Source: Tillandsia leiboldiana (taxonomy: Eukaryota; Streptophyta; Magnoliopsida; Poales; Bromeliaceae). From it: DNA of 64,000 bases. A program made the translations under genes and the position numbers. The stretch is taken from NCBI GenBank assembly GCA_029204045.2, contig CM055071.1, forward strand, positions 17,766,867 to 17,830,866, read 5' to 3'. Shown here piece by piece: positions 32,084-43,220 of this stretch. The number at the start of each line of letters is the position of its first letter. Position 1 is the stretch's first letter. The notes beneath the pieces are model-generated. The model was not told the origin of the DNA. It saw nothing but the letters and a program-made list of their open reading frames with translations, and searched no databases.

Positions 32084-35000
32084 TGTCACGCCCCGAGTTC
32101 AAAAACCAGTGTATAAATTTTTTTTTTTTTTTTTAAATCAGAGTTGCAAATCAACCAGGGCAATGACAGACCGCCACATATATAGAAGAGTCCCAATCCC
32201 CTATGGAATTGAGCCTTTTCTATATATGCACGGCTAGCTTGGCAACAAACATCAGAGTACTAACTACGTACTACAAATAACAACAACAATATTACAGATT
32301 TCTTTACAAATATATTACATCTGAATACCACTTGAATTAACTATTTCTAAATACACGGCTGTCCAAGGTCAATCTCTATCTCGGAATCTCACCAACACGT
32401 CCCGACATCCCAGCACCCGCTCGGCCTGAAAAACAGTCACCCGAGGGTGTGAGACACACCGGAGTGTATCCCAGTGGGCACGACGAGCCGAGAAATAGCA
32501 AATCGTACCTACTGGTATACAATACTAGAGGATAGTAATAATCAGGAGTTAGAATAACAGGTAGATATTCATGAAGATCAGCAGATATACATAATCACAG
32601 TCGGGATAAGCAACTCAATAATCATGATACTAAAGTAAGGGCATCATATCAAGGATCGACATGTATATGTGGATAATAAAACATCAATTCAAGGAATTTA
32701 TGGAATATGATGAAGTAAACATAACAATCAACAACTTATGCATCAATAGATGAAAACTGAAACAAAACCCAATCACAAGCCACCATATTGGTCTACAAGA
32801 CCTCAGGGAAACCTCGCCGAACCTGGCACCAACCTGGCTGACATACTCCGGCACCCTCGGGCACTAACCTGGGAGTCAACACTCCGGCACCCTTAGGCAC
32901 TAACCTGGGAGTCACGGGTAGCTACTGCTAACCACTTTACCGGTAAAGAACATCCACACGGGTCATGACTCCGCTGATGTTCGTGAAGTACAGCAGTGCG
33001 GGCGATAAATCATGCGAATGCTCAAGCTCACGGTCCACTGACCGGGTAATTTGGCAATAAGCCGGGAACAATCCCCACTGGGATGCAACAATAATATGCC
33101 AACAGATATCTCAACCCATATGCAAGATCAATCATCAACTAATCCAATCAAGGATGCAATGTCAGAATCAACTGAATCTCAACTCTTATGCAATAACAAT
33201 CATATCAGACTAAACACATGTTGTTTTAAGAAAAATATTTTAAAAACAGGTTTTAGGTCCAAACCTCGCAGAGCATTACCTTTGTCCTATCAAACAAGAA
33301 CAGACTAGGGCGACTCCGTGATGCTTGAGTAAGAACATTTGTTGAATAAAATCATGTGTTTAGCGGTACAGGCTCAAACATCTAATCACCAAATAGGCAT
33401 AGAAATGTCCAGAACAAGGATATGAATGCTGGATCAAAAACAAGCCGAAACAATCCAGACAAGGATGAAACATCAAAATCAACTAGAACATGAATCAGGA
33501 TGTAGATACTGATAATCAAGCAATGAAATGCAAATCAGGTTATGAACGATCAGGCAAAGCAGCAAATAGTAATATAACTCAATCAAAGGCAGACAGGCTC
33601 AAATATAAGTTAGGTTAACAAAAACAGGGGTCCAACCAATACCATACACAGAGGGCCGAAATGATAAAGCCCGGACCGAAGATAAACCCACCTGTCAAAT
33701 CACAGGTGACTAGAACGAATCGACTGTACGCTCAGAACCAGATGCAACCTGGACAGACCTGAATCAAACATATTGATCAGGGATCGATTTTAACTCTAAC
33801 TTATTTCAAGTCAACTTAACCCCTTTAATTACTTAATCTCAGTGTTTGACAATTACACTTAGACCAACATAATCTTTTTAGCACTATTTTCACTCGTTCT
33901 TTCAACTGAAAAATCATTTTAACGAACCGTCACTTCCAGCAGGTGACATTTATCTTGCTGAACACCGTGCTCACCAATTTGCGGCAGCACGGGACCCGAG
34001 GAAAACTTCGGGCCATCAAATACTCTTCCAACATAGCCTATATGCATTTTTGTTTCTCTGGATCATCGAAACCTAAATTTAACGCGAGCATCGCGTCCAG
34101 TGACCCCAAATTAGTCTAGAGCTCACTGTTACAGTTTTTCAATCAGTCCAAAAACAGGACTTTGGCCAACCATTTCTTCTAGAGCTTGATTACATTCGAA
34201 CTTAACCTCTACTGTGCCAATTAAAATTCTGCTTTAGCCACATGCTTAAAATGCCTCAAGAATCACTGTGCTTGCCCTAGTGCAGCACAGAAGTGGCTGG
34301 ATCTAAAGATCCATCAACCTTGCTCACTAACATTAGGCACAATGCTCCAAACCTCAGTCCACACAGATCTAACTTGATCTGAAGTGAGCATCAAGCTCAG
34401 GGGACATTTTTGAGCAACTTTTATATTTAACTCGAAAGCTAATTCTGTAAGAAATCTCATTGTGGCATTTAAGCAAACAGGTGGTGTGCACAATTTCACA
34501 CAACACACACAAGCCCAACCCAGTGTTCATTCTCTGCAATTACTGAACCAAAACCTTTAAAACTTGGAGGGAAATGTTTAATAGGACTTAGGCAATGATC
34601 CCAGCAAGTCTGGGTCATCTCGGATGCATTGGTTAGCCGAGCTCAAGGAAGAAGATGAAGTTCTTCACCTTGAAAATTGTGACCACTCAACCAGAGACTC
34701 TGGAACTCAACAACTTGACCAATATGCTGCTAAACATCACAACCAACTTATCTGGACCTGTGCCCGGCGACAGGGCACGGTGGCGGCGCGGCGGAGCAAA
34801 GCTCCATTTCGAGCTTCACCCCCATTAATGGCAGATTTCACTAGAGGCTATTTGAAACTTTCCAACATGGATGGAAACTCTTGTGTGAATCATAGGAAGC
34901 TTCTGGACCATCCCACTCCGGCCGGAGTTGGCCGGAGCGCCGGTGGCCGCAACAAGGTTGAGAATCGGGTCATCCATGGCATCATGACTTTCATGATGCA

Positions 35001-36461
35001 TGGAAGCCATGCAAGTGCATGGATGAAGTCCTCTTGGCCCCAGCAGCATCTCTGGGCATGTGGCCGGCGTCGGAGGAGCTCGCCGGCGCCGGAGCCGAAA
35101 GCTCGGTCAACATGCAATATTCCCGAAAACTAGGGCTCAGATCTGCCATCGATTGGCTTGATCAATCTCCACCAAATTTGGTGGAGATGATCCTCATCTC
35201 CTACAGTAAAAACCCATCATTTTATTTTTCATTTTTATTCAGTGGTTGCTGAGTTCTCTCGAGGCGGAGCTAGGTTAGGTTTCCGGCGATCTAATTCCCC
35301 CGCCGGCTAACCAACATGCATGGGGGCTTGAGGCTTGACAGGGAGCATCCTAATAACTTTACTAACCTACTGCTAGTGGTCTAGGGTGCAAACAACCAGT
35401 GGTTTAGAGTCCTTACCTTAGCCGGAGTTGTGGAAGAGAGGAAGAAGCCGGTTCTTGGTCCCTCCTCCACGCGCAACCTCGGCTAGCTCCAGGAACACTC
35501 CACAGGCACCAGAGAATCCTCAGAGTATTCCAGATCCAAGCTTGAGCAAAGTTGGTTCCAACTTCTTCTTTCTCTCTCTCTCTCGAGTTCACTCTAATGG
35601 AGTTGTGTCCCACGGCCACCCCAGCACCCGAGGTTATGAGGATTAACTCTTGGGTGTTATAAATCCCAAGAGTCTTCCTCGTGTAACCTCCCACGAGTAG
35701 CCCAAGAGACACCATAAAATAAATGCAAGATTCTTTGCATTTTGCAAAAAGGTCCTTGTACAATCAACTCCGAACCCCTAGGTCCGTCCTGTAGATGCAA
35801 TATGCACCCAGCACCTTAATGAATTAACCTTGTTAATTTAGATACATAAAATACTATAGTTTTCTCAAAAATACCCCCTTTTCGGTGCATTTCACGCATT
35901 TCGAGAAAATCCGCTCGACGAATTGCGAAACAGACTTCGCCACGACGTCCGGCTCGTCGAGACCTGTCAAGTAGCCTATTTGTTTGTTCAATTTGGCACT
36001 CGTATAAAATCTCGGGCCATCTAGTTTTGTAGGTCGCAAACCGATGCACGCACTTCGATGCACCCGGATCGCCAAACGCGAAAACCGTCAGTGCCATTGT
36101 GCTCAGAACGTTGAAATTAGCTAGGATCGACTACTCATACCCCTATGTCAGGGTTCCAGATAGTGAAACGGCCGATGACGATCGAAGGGCCATTTAAAAT
36201 AGAGGTTACTATTCACAACTTAAGTTGTGGGACCCGATTTTCATCGCTGATTTCTGGAAGATCCAACCGTCAGATCGTCGACAAGTGAATATGAAATTTT
36301 CATGTTTCGACGAGACGATCGCTATGGCGATCTCGAATTTTCCAGATCAGGCCCCGATCAAAAGTCGGTATTTCTGGGCCACTATTGATCCACTAAGTCT
36401 CAAATTTTGCCAAATTAATAACTTTATAAATAATAATTATTTAAATTTCAGAGTTACTACA
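32084..36461 (-). mobile_element. Solo LTR (LTR-gamma), 4378 bp, TSD CCTAT, nested in LTR-alpha
   Basis: Plus strand TGTCACGCCCCGAGTTC (32084) to GAGTTACTACA (36461), with CCTAT at 32079-32083 and 36462-36466. Read on the minus strand it ends CGGGGCGTGACA like the chromovirus LTR-beta. There is no primer site, polypurine tract or coding domain in 4.4 kb, so it is most simply one very long solo LTR. It contains a two-to-three-unit repeat of CTCCGGCACCCT[CT][GA]GGCACTAA (about 32845-32915). Frames such as 34624-35133 have no recognisable domain. Confidence 0.8.
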
Positions 36462-36734
36462 CCTATGTTGGGTGTTGGAGGTGTTTGTGTGTGTTTCGAA
36501 CTCAAGAAATGGACTCAATGCGTTGAATGGATCCCGAGTGTATTCGGATGCACCTATTGAATTTTAGAAGTGGTTTCGTGTGAAACGGACACCGGATTTG
36601 GATTCAGCGCGGAAAAACGATAGAAATTGACTAATTGGTTGTATTTTCCTGAGTCCGGACGCCCAAAAACGGACACCCGAAAGTTTTCGGTGCTTTTTGG
36701 TGCACGGGGAGGGCTGTGGACCGGCTAGATGACA

Positions 36735-37162
36735 CGTGGCAGCCCCGGATTGGCTGGCGCACGTGGCGCGGTCCACGGGAGCCGCGCGAGTGCAGTGCAC
36801 CAGGGTGGGGACACGTGGCAGCCCCAGGTTGGTCGGCGCAGCGCGCGCGGTCCACGCGGGAGAGAACGGGCAGGTCGGGCAGGCCGGGCAGGAGTGCGGG
36901 TAGGCGCGGTTCAGGGCGGTTGCGTGTGCCACGTGGCGGCTTCCCATTGGGCGCGCATGGGACAGGCGGCGGCTTCTGCTTTGGCGGGTGCATCGAGCGC
37001 GTGCACCGGGGGCAGCGGACGCGTGGCGGCCTGCGATTGGCCGGGCACTGTGCGTGACGTGCGCGGGCAGGCGAGCGCCGTGCGGGGGGTAGGCGGGCAG
37101 GTGGCCGCCCGTACACGGGGGGGGCGGGGGGGGGGGGGGCGCACGTGGCGCCCTGCCATTGG
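36735..37162 (-). promoter_or_regulatory. ERSE-like array: four exact and one near CCAAT-N9-CCACG modules in LTR-alpha copy 2
   Basis: The modules read on the minus strand. Exact matches: 36735-36753, 36932-36950, 37022-37040, 37144-37162. Near match (CCAAC): 36814-36832. Three of the exact modules and the near one extend to CCACGTG. All lie 200-630 bp upstream of the TATA box at 37364, inside a GC-rich U3. NF-Y binds CCAAT and ATF6/bZIP28-type factors bind CCACG in ER-stress promoters; the G-box part could also serve as an ABA-type element. Confidence 0.65.
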
Positions 37163-37363
37163 CAGGCGCCACCCGCTCCGTTGACCGCGCGGGACACGCG
37201 GTAGCGCCGTGCGGTTGGGCGCCTGCTGTCCTGTGTTCGGGACACACGTCGCGCCCAGGAGGTTCCGGGCGCTGCCTCCGGGGTTCCCTGTTCGGCGCCC
37301 GAAAGATTCGGGCGCCCGAAAATGTACCTCAAACCCAGATTTTTGGGATTTTTGGATTTCGCC

Positions 37364-37371
37364 TATAAATA
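37364..37371 (+). promoter_or_regulatory. TATA box of LTR-alpha copy 2
   Basis: TATAAATA in GCCTATAAATAGGCC. The position relative to the GC-rich U3 matches copy 1. Confidence 0.7.
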
Positions 37372-38639
37372 GGCCATTCCTCTCTCTGTTTTGGGGTTTT
37401 CGGAATTCTTCTTCATGGGGGTCTTTGACAGAGCTCTTCCTCATCTTGTCTACTACTCTTCCAAGGATCTTGGGGATTTTTGGAGGCCGCGACATCAGCG
37501 ATTTCAGCGACGCAGCGCGCTTCGACAGTTCTATTTCAGTGGCCTTTTCCGTCGCTGTTCAGTCCGAGAGGTTCCCTGGGCTACCCCGAAGGAGCTTTCG
37601 GGTGATTCTTGCGGCGTTGTTTTCATGACAGGTAGGCCTTCGTTTTCTGTGTTGATCACCTCGCTTCATTTTGGGTTTTTGGTGGTGTTCCAGAGGCATC
37701 TTTCGACCCTATTTTTCTGCAGCAATTTTTGGACAGCATAGAGGTTTTTGTGGGATTTCTCGACCCACGGGTGTCGGAACGAGTAGTGCAAATACTCGAT
37801 TTGCATCTAGTCGACACGAGGAACACAGCAGTGATTTTTTTTGGGATTTTTGGAGGACATTTCGAAGGTGATATTTTAGCTTCTTCTGGATTGTTTGCCG
37901 CAGGATTTTGACTGTGAGGATTTGCGGCTTATTGCGGTGATTTATTTGTATCTTGGTCTACAGGCATCGGAACAGGACGTGCAAGTACTCGTTTTGCATC
38001 TACTCATCGCGAGGATCGCAACGGTGATTTTTCTGGATTTCTCTGAGGACTGCGCAGAGTAGTTCACTGATTTTGAAGGGTTTGCGGAGATAGAGGATAT
38101 TGGACAACGAGGAGTCTTTTTCAGTTGTGGATTGCGCATTTCGAGGTGGGTGGATGTTGTTTACCTCTTTTTCGACTTGCTCACTAGGATTATTAGAGTG
38201 ATCCCCCTGTGTTAGGACAATTGATTAATAATTGTGGTTGGAACTTATGCATGCTTGTTTGGACATATGGATATATTGTTAGCACTTAACCTTGCGTGTG
38301 GAATTGATTGTCATATTGGGACAAGGTGATTTATCCTGTTAGTAGGTACTACTTAAGAATTTTTGGACATGCATAGGTGGATGGTTCATGTGAGAGTGAG
38401 TAGCAGTTCATGTGAGGTTCTTAGTGGTTGCTACTCTTTACTTTCCTTTTTAAATTAGAACACTTGCATGCTTATATGGACATCTAAATAGGCCATCTTT
38501 TATTGCTACACTATCATGTTAGAATCTGACTTAGGAGAAACTATGATTGTTTCTTTCTCCTTTCTTTCTAGAATCTAGATATGTGTTGATCGGGTTCGAG
38601 CAGGGGTTTGGGATAGTGTAGCCGGGGCCTGGATTATGG

Positions 38640-38886
38640 ATTGTGGGATATTGCGGCAACCGCAGATATTGGGCGATTGATCGAATGTCGGGTATTGGAT
38701 TATGGATTAGGGGGTATTGCGGCAACCGCGGATATTGGGCGGTTGACCGGGTGTCGGTTATCAAACTTGATTGTGGATTGGGATATTGCGGCAACCGCGG
38801 ATATTGGGCGGTTGACCGGATGTCGGTTGTGGGACATAATTGTGGATCGTGGGGTACTGCGGCAACCGCGGACATTAGGCGGTTGA
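38640..38886 (+). repeat. Minisatellite in LTR-alpha leader, about four units
   Basis: Units of about 60 bp contain TATTGCGGCAACCGCGGATA and TTGGGCGGTTGACCGG. They generate overlapping spurious frames (GYCGNRGYWAVDR...) on both strands. Confidence 0.8.
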
Positions 38887-39878
38887 CCAGATATTTACTT
38901 ATGCATCAGATTGGGGATCGACGTTTCTTTAGTGGAGGGATTTTTTCCACTTGAGCATAGTAGTGATCCAGTCATGCTTTTATGATACTTGTGGCATGGT
39001 TACTTTCCTCGTGTGGGTAGCTCCCCTCGAGTTCCCCTCCGGAGTGCTGGGGTCAGACAGTTATCGAGTTTTGCCATTACATCGGCGCGGCTTTACTTGC
39101 CCGATGATAAGGGCGGCAGCAGACAGTTATTGAGTTTTGCCATCACATCGGCGCGGCTTTATTTGCCCGATGATGAGGGCGGCAGCAGGCAGTACCAGCT
39201 TTTACTGGTGGGTAGATTGGGTTAACTGGACAGTTTTGGGTTACTGATGCATACATATGGTTATTCTATTTTGGGAGTGCATTTAGAGGCATAGTAGTGG
39301 TAGTTTTCTTTTATCAGCAGTCTTTATTGCTTACTACTCTTCTTTCCCTTTTGCCTCTGGTAGACCTAGTGGGTGCGTCGAAGTTTGAGGCTTTACCCAC
39401 TAGGGGAGGCTACTGGTTTACTAGTAGTTCTCACCCCTATTCTCTTTTTCTTCTTTTCTCTCCCTTTGTTTTGCAGAGTCTTCTACGGGTGCTGCTGGGC
39501 GGTCAGCGGCAGATCGAGGAGAGAGGACAGCGGAGTAGATAGATCGTCTGCCCGACAGTGAGTTTAGTTGGACTTGTATCCCCTTTATCTCAGGCGGTTG
39601 TACTTTTACCTTTTGGGTCTGGCTTTGGTCAGCGGGTTGTATTTATTTTTGGTGAGCTGGGAGAAACACTTGTACTATTTTATAGTGGTTCCTTATTTTA
39701 CTTCCAGTTTCAGCCTTAGATGTATTAGTTTTAGTTCAGCTCTATTTATATGCTCTTTTATTATATCTCTTATATCTGAATAGGTTACCGACGTTTCGTG
39801 TACGCAGAAAATTCTATGTGCACGGCGGATCTGTAGACGGGCCCGGGTTCTGGTTTAAACCCGGTGCGTGACATTACA

Positions 39879-39939
39879 AACTCCCCTCATTTAGACCCTG
39901 ACGTCCTCATCGGGTCCAAATCAGATCAAAGATAGATAG
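39879..39939 (-). other. Interior remnant of the LTR-H element
   Basis: Sixty-one bases, AACTCCCCTCATTTAGACCC and onward. On the element strand they include a purine tract next to LTR-H. Bounded by two oppositely oriented LTR-alpha copies. Confidence 0.5.
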
Positions 39940-40807
39940 TGTCACGCCCCGGGTGTAAACGAGAACCCGGGCCCGTCCAAAGATCCGTCGTGCACACGAA
40001 ATTTTCCGCATACACGAAGCGTCGAAAACCTGCTCAAATATAAAATAAACAATAAAAGAGCACAAGTATAGAGCTGAACTAGAAACTAAAACATCTCAGA
40101 CTAAAACAGAACTGAAAAATAAAGTATAACTGTAATAAATACATCTGTCTCTCCCAGCTCACCAAAATAATACAACCAGCTGGATAAAGCCAGACCCAAA
40201 AGTAAAAGTACAATAGTCCGAGATGACGGGGATACATCATAAGTCTAGCTACAAGTCACTGTCGGGGCAGACGATCTATCTACTCAGCGATTCTCTTACC
40301 TCGATCAGCCGCTGACGGCCCAGCAGCTCCCGCAGAAGACTCTGCAAAATAAAGGGAGAGAGAGAAAGAAACAACAATGGGAGTGAGAACCACTGATAAA
40401 ACCAATAGCCCCCAGTGGGTAAATCCTCAAGATCCGATGTACCCACTAAGTCTACCAGATGCAAGAGGAGAATAAAGTAGTAAGCTAAAAGACTGCTGAT
40501 AAGAAAACACTACCACTACAATGCCTCTAATGCAATACCGAATGAAATAACTGTGTGAATGAAATAACTGTGTGCCTGAAATAAACCTAATCCATGGACC
40601 AGTAGAACTAGTACTGCCCACTCTGCCATCATCATCGGGGTATGCTGGCCAACGCATAACGCCGAAGTGATAATCGAACTCAACAACCTGCCGACTGACC
40701 AGAACCTACCCGGTACAGTCACCCGCACACTCCGGAGTGGCACTCGAGAGGAGCTACCCACACGAGTAAAGTAACCATATCATAATATCTCAATATAGCG
40801 GGACTAG
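39940..40807 (-). mobile_element. LTR-alpha copy 4, 3' end, inverted relative to copy 2
   Basis: Plus strand TGTCACGCCCCGGGTG; its sequence is the reverse complement of about 39,000-39,873 (shared blocks around CAGAAGACTCTGCAAAA, CCCACTAAGTCTACCAG, ACCCACACGAG). Truncated at 40807 by insertion of the LTR-beta element (expected duplication ACTAG, 40803-40807). GATAG at 39935-39939 would be its own target duplication. Confidence 0.7.
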
Positions 40808-41596
40808 TGTCACGCCCCGGAGGTTCTAAATAAGCGGAAAAGCGTATACATTTTTTTTCTTTTTGAAAACTACATCCTCCGGTACGCGCCAGACCCGCCA
40901 CATATAAAAATTCACACCGCAAACGGGCGGAGTCTCCTTTGTATATGCACGGCGTCACAATCACGATACATACTTTAACCATGCAGTCACGATGAGAGCC
41001 AAAGAGGGGAATTACAATTTATCACAACTACTAATATTAACACAAGTTGAACTAAGATAAAGCCACAAGTTGCCAAATCAGTGTCCACACGACACCCGGT
41101 TTTAGAAACGTTTTCGCAAATCTCTTTTAGGCGACAACATAACTTTGAAAGGATAAATCCACGGGATTAAAAGCAGTACCCACACGACACTCTGTTTTGA
41201 AACCATTTTTGCAATCATTTTTCCACTTGAAAACATGCCGCATACAATACTAATAGAAACCTATTAAAGATGGTTCAACACTAAGACAAGAGCTCAATCT
41301 AACATCCACAAAGTTTCACAATAAACGCAATCACAAAACTCACTAACCAAATAACCAACATAATTCTAAAGGAAGAAAAGAAAGTGTCACAAGCCCCAAA
41401 CGGACTAAACTCCTTTGTTCGCAGCCTCACCGTCGTCCCGGGTCCTACCTCGACCTAACCTGTCACCATGTGGGAATTCAGTGACAAGAAGAGTAGATGT
41501 AAACAAGTACAAAGCGGTAAATAAAAGCAAACCGATAAACCCGAGCATCCAGCTTTCCCTCATGAATCCCCCGTATTCCCTGTAAATCAAAACCAA

Positions 41597-41728
41597 GCAC
41601 CTGCCATGTCCAAGGACCTCAGGCTAAGAATGCCTGCCATGTCCGGGGACCTCAGGAAAAGAATGCCTGCCATGTCCGGGGACCCCAGGCTAAGAATGCC
41701 TGCCATGTCCGGGGACCCCAGGTCATCG
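41597..41728 (-). repeat. 33-bp minisatellite in LTR-beta, about four units
   Basis: Unit GCCTGCCATGTCCGGGGACC followed by CCAGGCTAAGAAT; repeated with few changes and found again in the 5' LTR at about 58165-58290. Confidence 0.85.
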
Positions 41729-42759
41729 TGAGCAACTTGCTCTCACCTTTGTTTTAACCCCTCCACGGTACTTGTGCAGCACTATAAGTAACCGTGAGGC
41801 GTCCCCACCACCACACATTGTGGGGTACACGGGTCAACATACCACAATTCCGGAAAAGTACACCCTATCGGTGGCCAAACCGCCGGTGTGCGTGTAAGCA
41901 AACCTTGAGTAGAATGACCGCAGCCATTGTGTAACATAGAGCACCGCGACACTCAGTCGCAACAGATAATGACAAAGAGGAATACTAATGCGAAAAGGGG
42001 GTTAGACAATAACAATTTGCACCTCTACTCTACTCTCACATATTACTAAATGAAACCACACTTCAAAACACAACAAAGGTACCCACCTGAAACGAAGATA
42101 AACGGCCGCGCCCGTGACCCTCCTAAGCAATCAGAACTTCACGCGGCCTAATAAAATAACCAAAAACACAATTTAACACTTCACCCTAAACAGGTAAAAT
42201 CAGTGGTCCCGACCACGGTAACGTGAATCCCTTCTATCCCAAAACCATGAACCGACGAAAAATCAAAATCACTGTGCCAAGAGGACCGCGTCATCAGTCA
42301 AAAATCATCGAGTCAAAACTATCAAGCAAAATCGTAAAACTCGGATCAAACCGGATCTCCGACGGTAAAACAGATGGTTAACAACAACCGGACCGCGACT
42401 ATATTACCGCGAACCCTATCGGAACCCAAATCCACTAACAGGAAACCAACAAAACCCAATTTCTCATCTGGTAGCCAACTCGGGACGACGACTGTCAAGT
42501 CGAGGAAATCCCAACGACAAAACTGATGAGAAAAAGGCCCGACGGCGCGACCCCGACGATTTTGTCCAAGCACGGAGCGACGACGAAACTAGTACATGAC
42601 ATGGCGAAATGGTGGCTTAGATGACCCCGAGTAGCCATGCCAAGAAAAACGGCGGAAACGGTGATCCCAACGGTGAAAACGGCGCTCAAAACAGTGAAAA
42701 AGGGACCAAAACGGAACTACCGGGCTTCCGGGCTGACGGATGGTGCACGGACCAGGCGT

Positions 42760-43220
42760 GGACCGGGTCTACAGCGTAGTTGAGGCGGCGGCGCAGATCC
42801 CCCGGGCACATGCACTAGGCGATTCGGGCCGGGCCGGTGCACGGGCAAGGCGCGCGCCGGGTTCACGCCCGCAGGGTGCAGCGGCGCGCACCGGGTGCAC
42901 GCTGAAAGCGTGCACCGCGCTTTGCGGGCCGGGCTGGCGCACGGAGGCGTGCGCCGGGTCTGCGCCTTCGGGCTGTGGAGGCGTGCACCGGGTGCACGCC
43001 CAGAGCGTGCACCGCGCGGCAGCGGGCAGTGCTGGCGCATGTGTCACGCCCCGGGGTCGAAACTGCGACCCGGGCTCGCCAACAGATCCGCCACCTATGC
43101 CAAACCCCGCATAGGTCCATAAGTGGGAATTTCGGGTCTTCACAGCATGGGGGCATGCACCAGGTCTGCGCCTTCGGGCTGCGGAGCCATTCGTCGGGTG
43201 CACGCCCAGCCTGTGGACCG
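42760..43220. repeat. GC-rich inverted-repeat array in LTR-beta
   Basis: Words such as GCACCGGGTGCACGC and GCGTGCACCGCG recur on both strands. One exact hairpin has arms 42894-42903 (GGTGCACGCT) and 42907-42916 (AGCGTGCACC) with a 3-base GAA loop. The mini-LTR at 43042 interrupts the array. Confidence 0.7.
43042..43144 (-). mobile_element. 103-bp miniature LTR-alpha-type solo LTR, TSD GCATG
   Basis: Plus strand starts TGTCACGCCCCGGGGTCG and ends TTTCGGGTCTTCACA. Perfect 5-bp duplications GCATG lie at 43037-43041 and 43145-43149. The first about 75 bp match the 3' end of LTR-alpha copy 3 (6846-6920, reverse complement) with few changes. The last about 28 bp resemble the LTR-alpha 5' end (GGGGATTCGGGTCCTCACA). 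Essentially both tips of a 3.5-kb LTR with nothing between. Confidence 0.75.

Larger units (their letters stand above)
32023..39873 (+). mobile_element. Solo LTR-alpha (copy 2), TSD TTACA, split by another solo LTR
   Basis: Begins TGTGAGGACCCGAATCCC at 32023, is interrupted at 32083/32084, resumes at 36467, and ends GGTGCGTGACA at 39873. TTACA duplications lie at 32018-32022 and 39874-39878. Net length about 3.47 kb. Layout: GC-rich U3 with ERSE-like modules (36735-37162), TATA box (37364), long leader with a minisatellite (38640-38886), conserved 3' end. No primer site follows, so it is solo. It sits at the junction of LTR-H and its polypurine tract. All the open frames inside are GC-rich or repeat artefacts. 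Confidence 0.85.

Noticed and set aside
34624..35133. 169-codon plus-strand frame in LTR-gamma
   Set aside because: No recognisable domain, inside a solo LTR with verified ends, and antisense frames of similar length exist.
36564..37495. Long Pro/Arg/Ala frames on both strands
   Set aside because: Same GC-rich LTR-alpha U3 effect; they overlap each other and the ERSE modules.
38531..38954. Repetitive protein-like frames on both strands
   Set aside because: Translation of the 60-bp minisatellite; unit length divisible by three keeps frames open.
41597..41728. Regular 33-bp repeats that might suggest CRISPR
   Set aside because: No spacers; plain minisatellite in a plant LTR, and present again in the other LTR.
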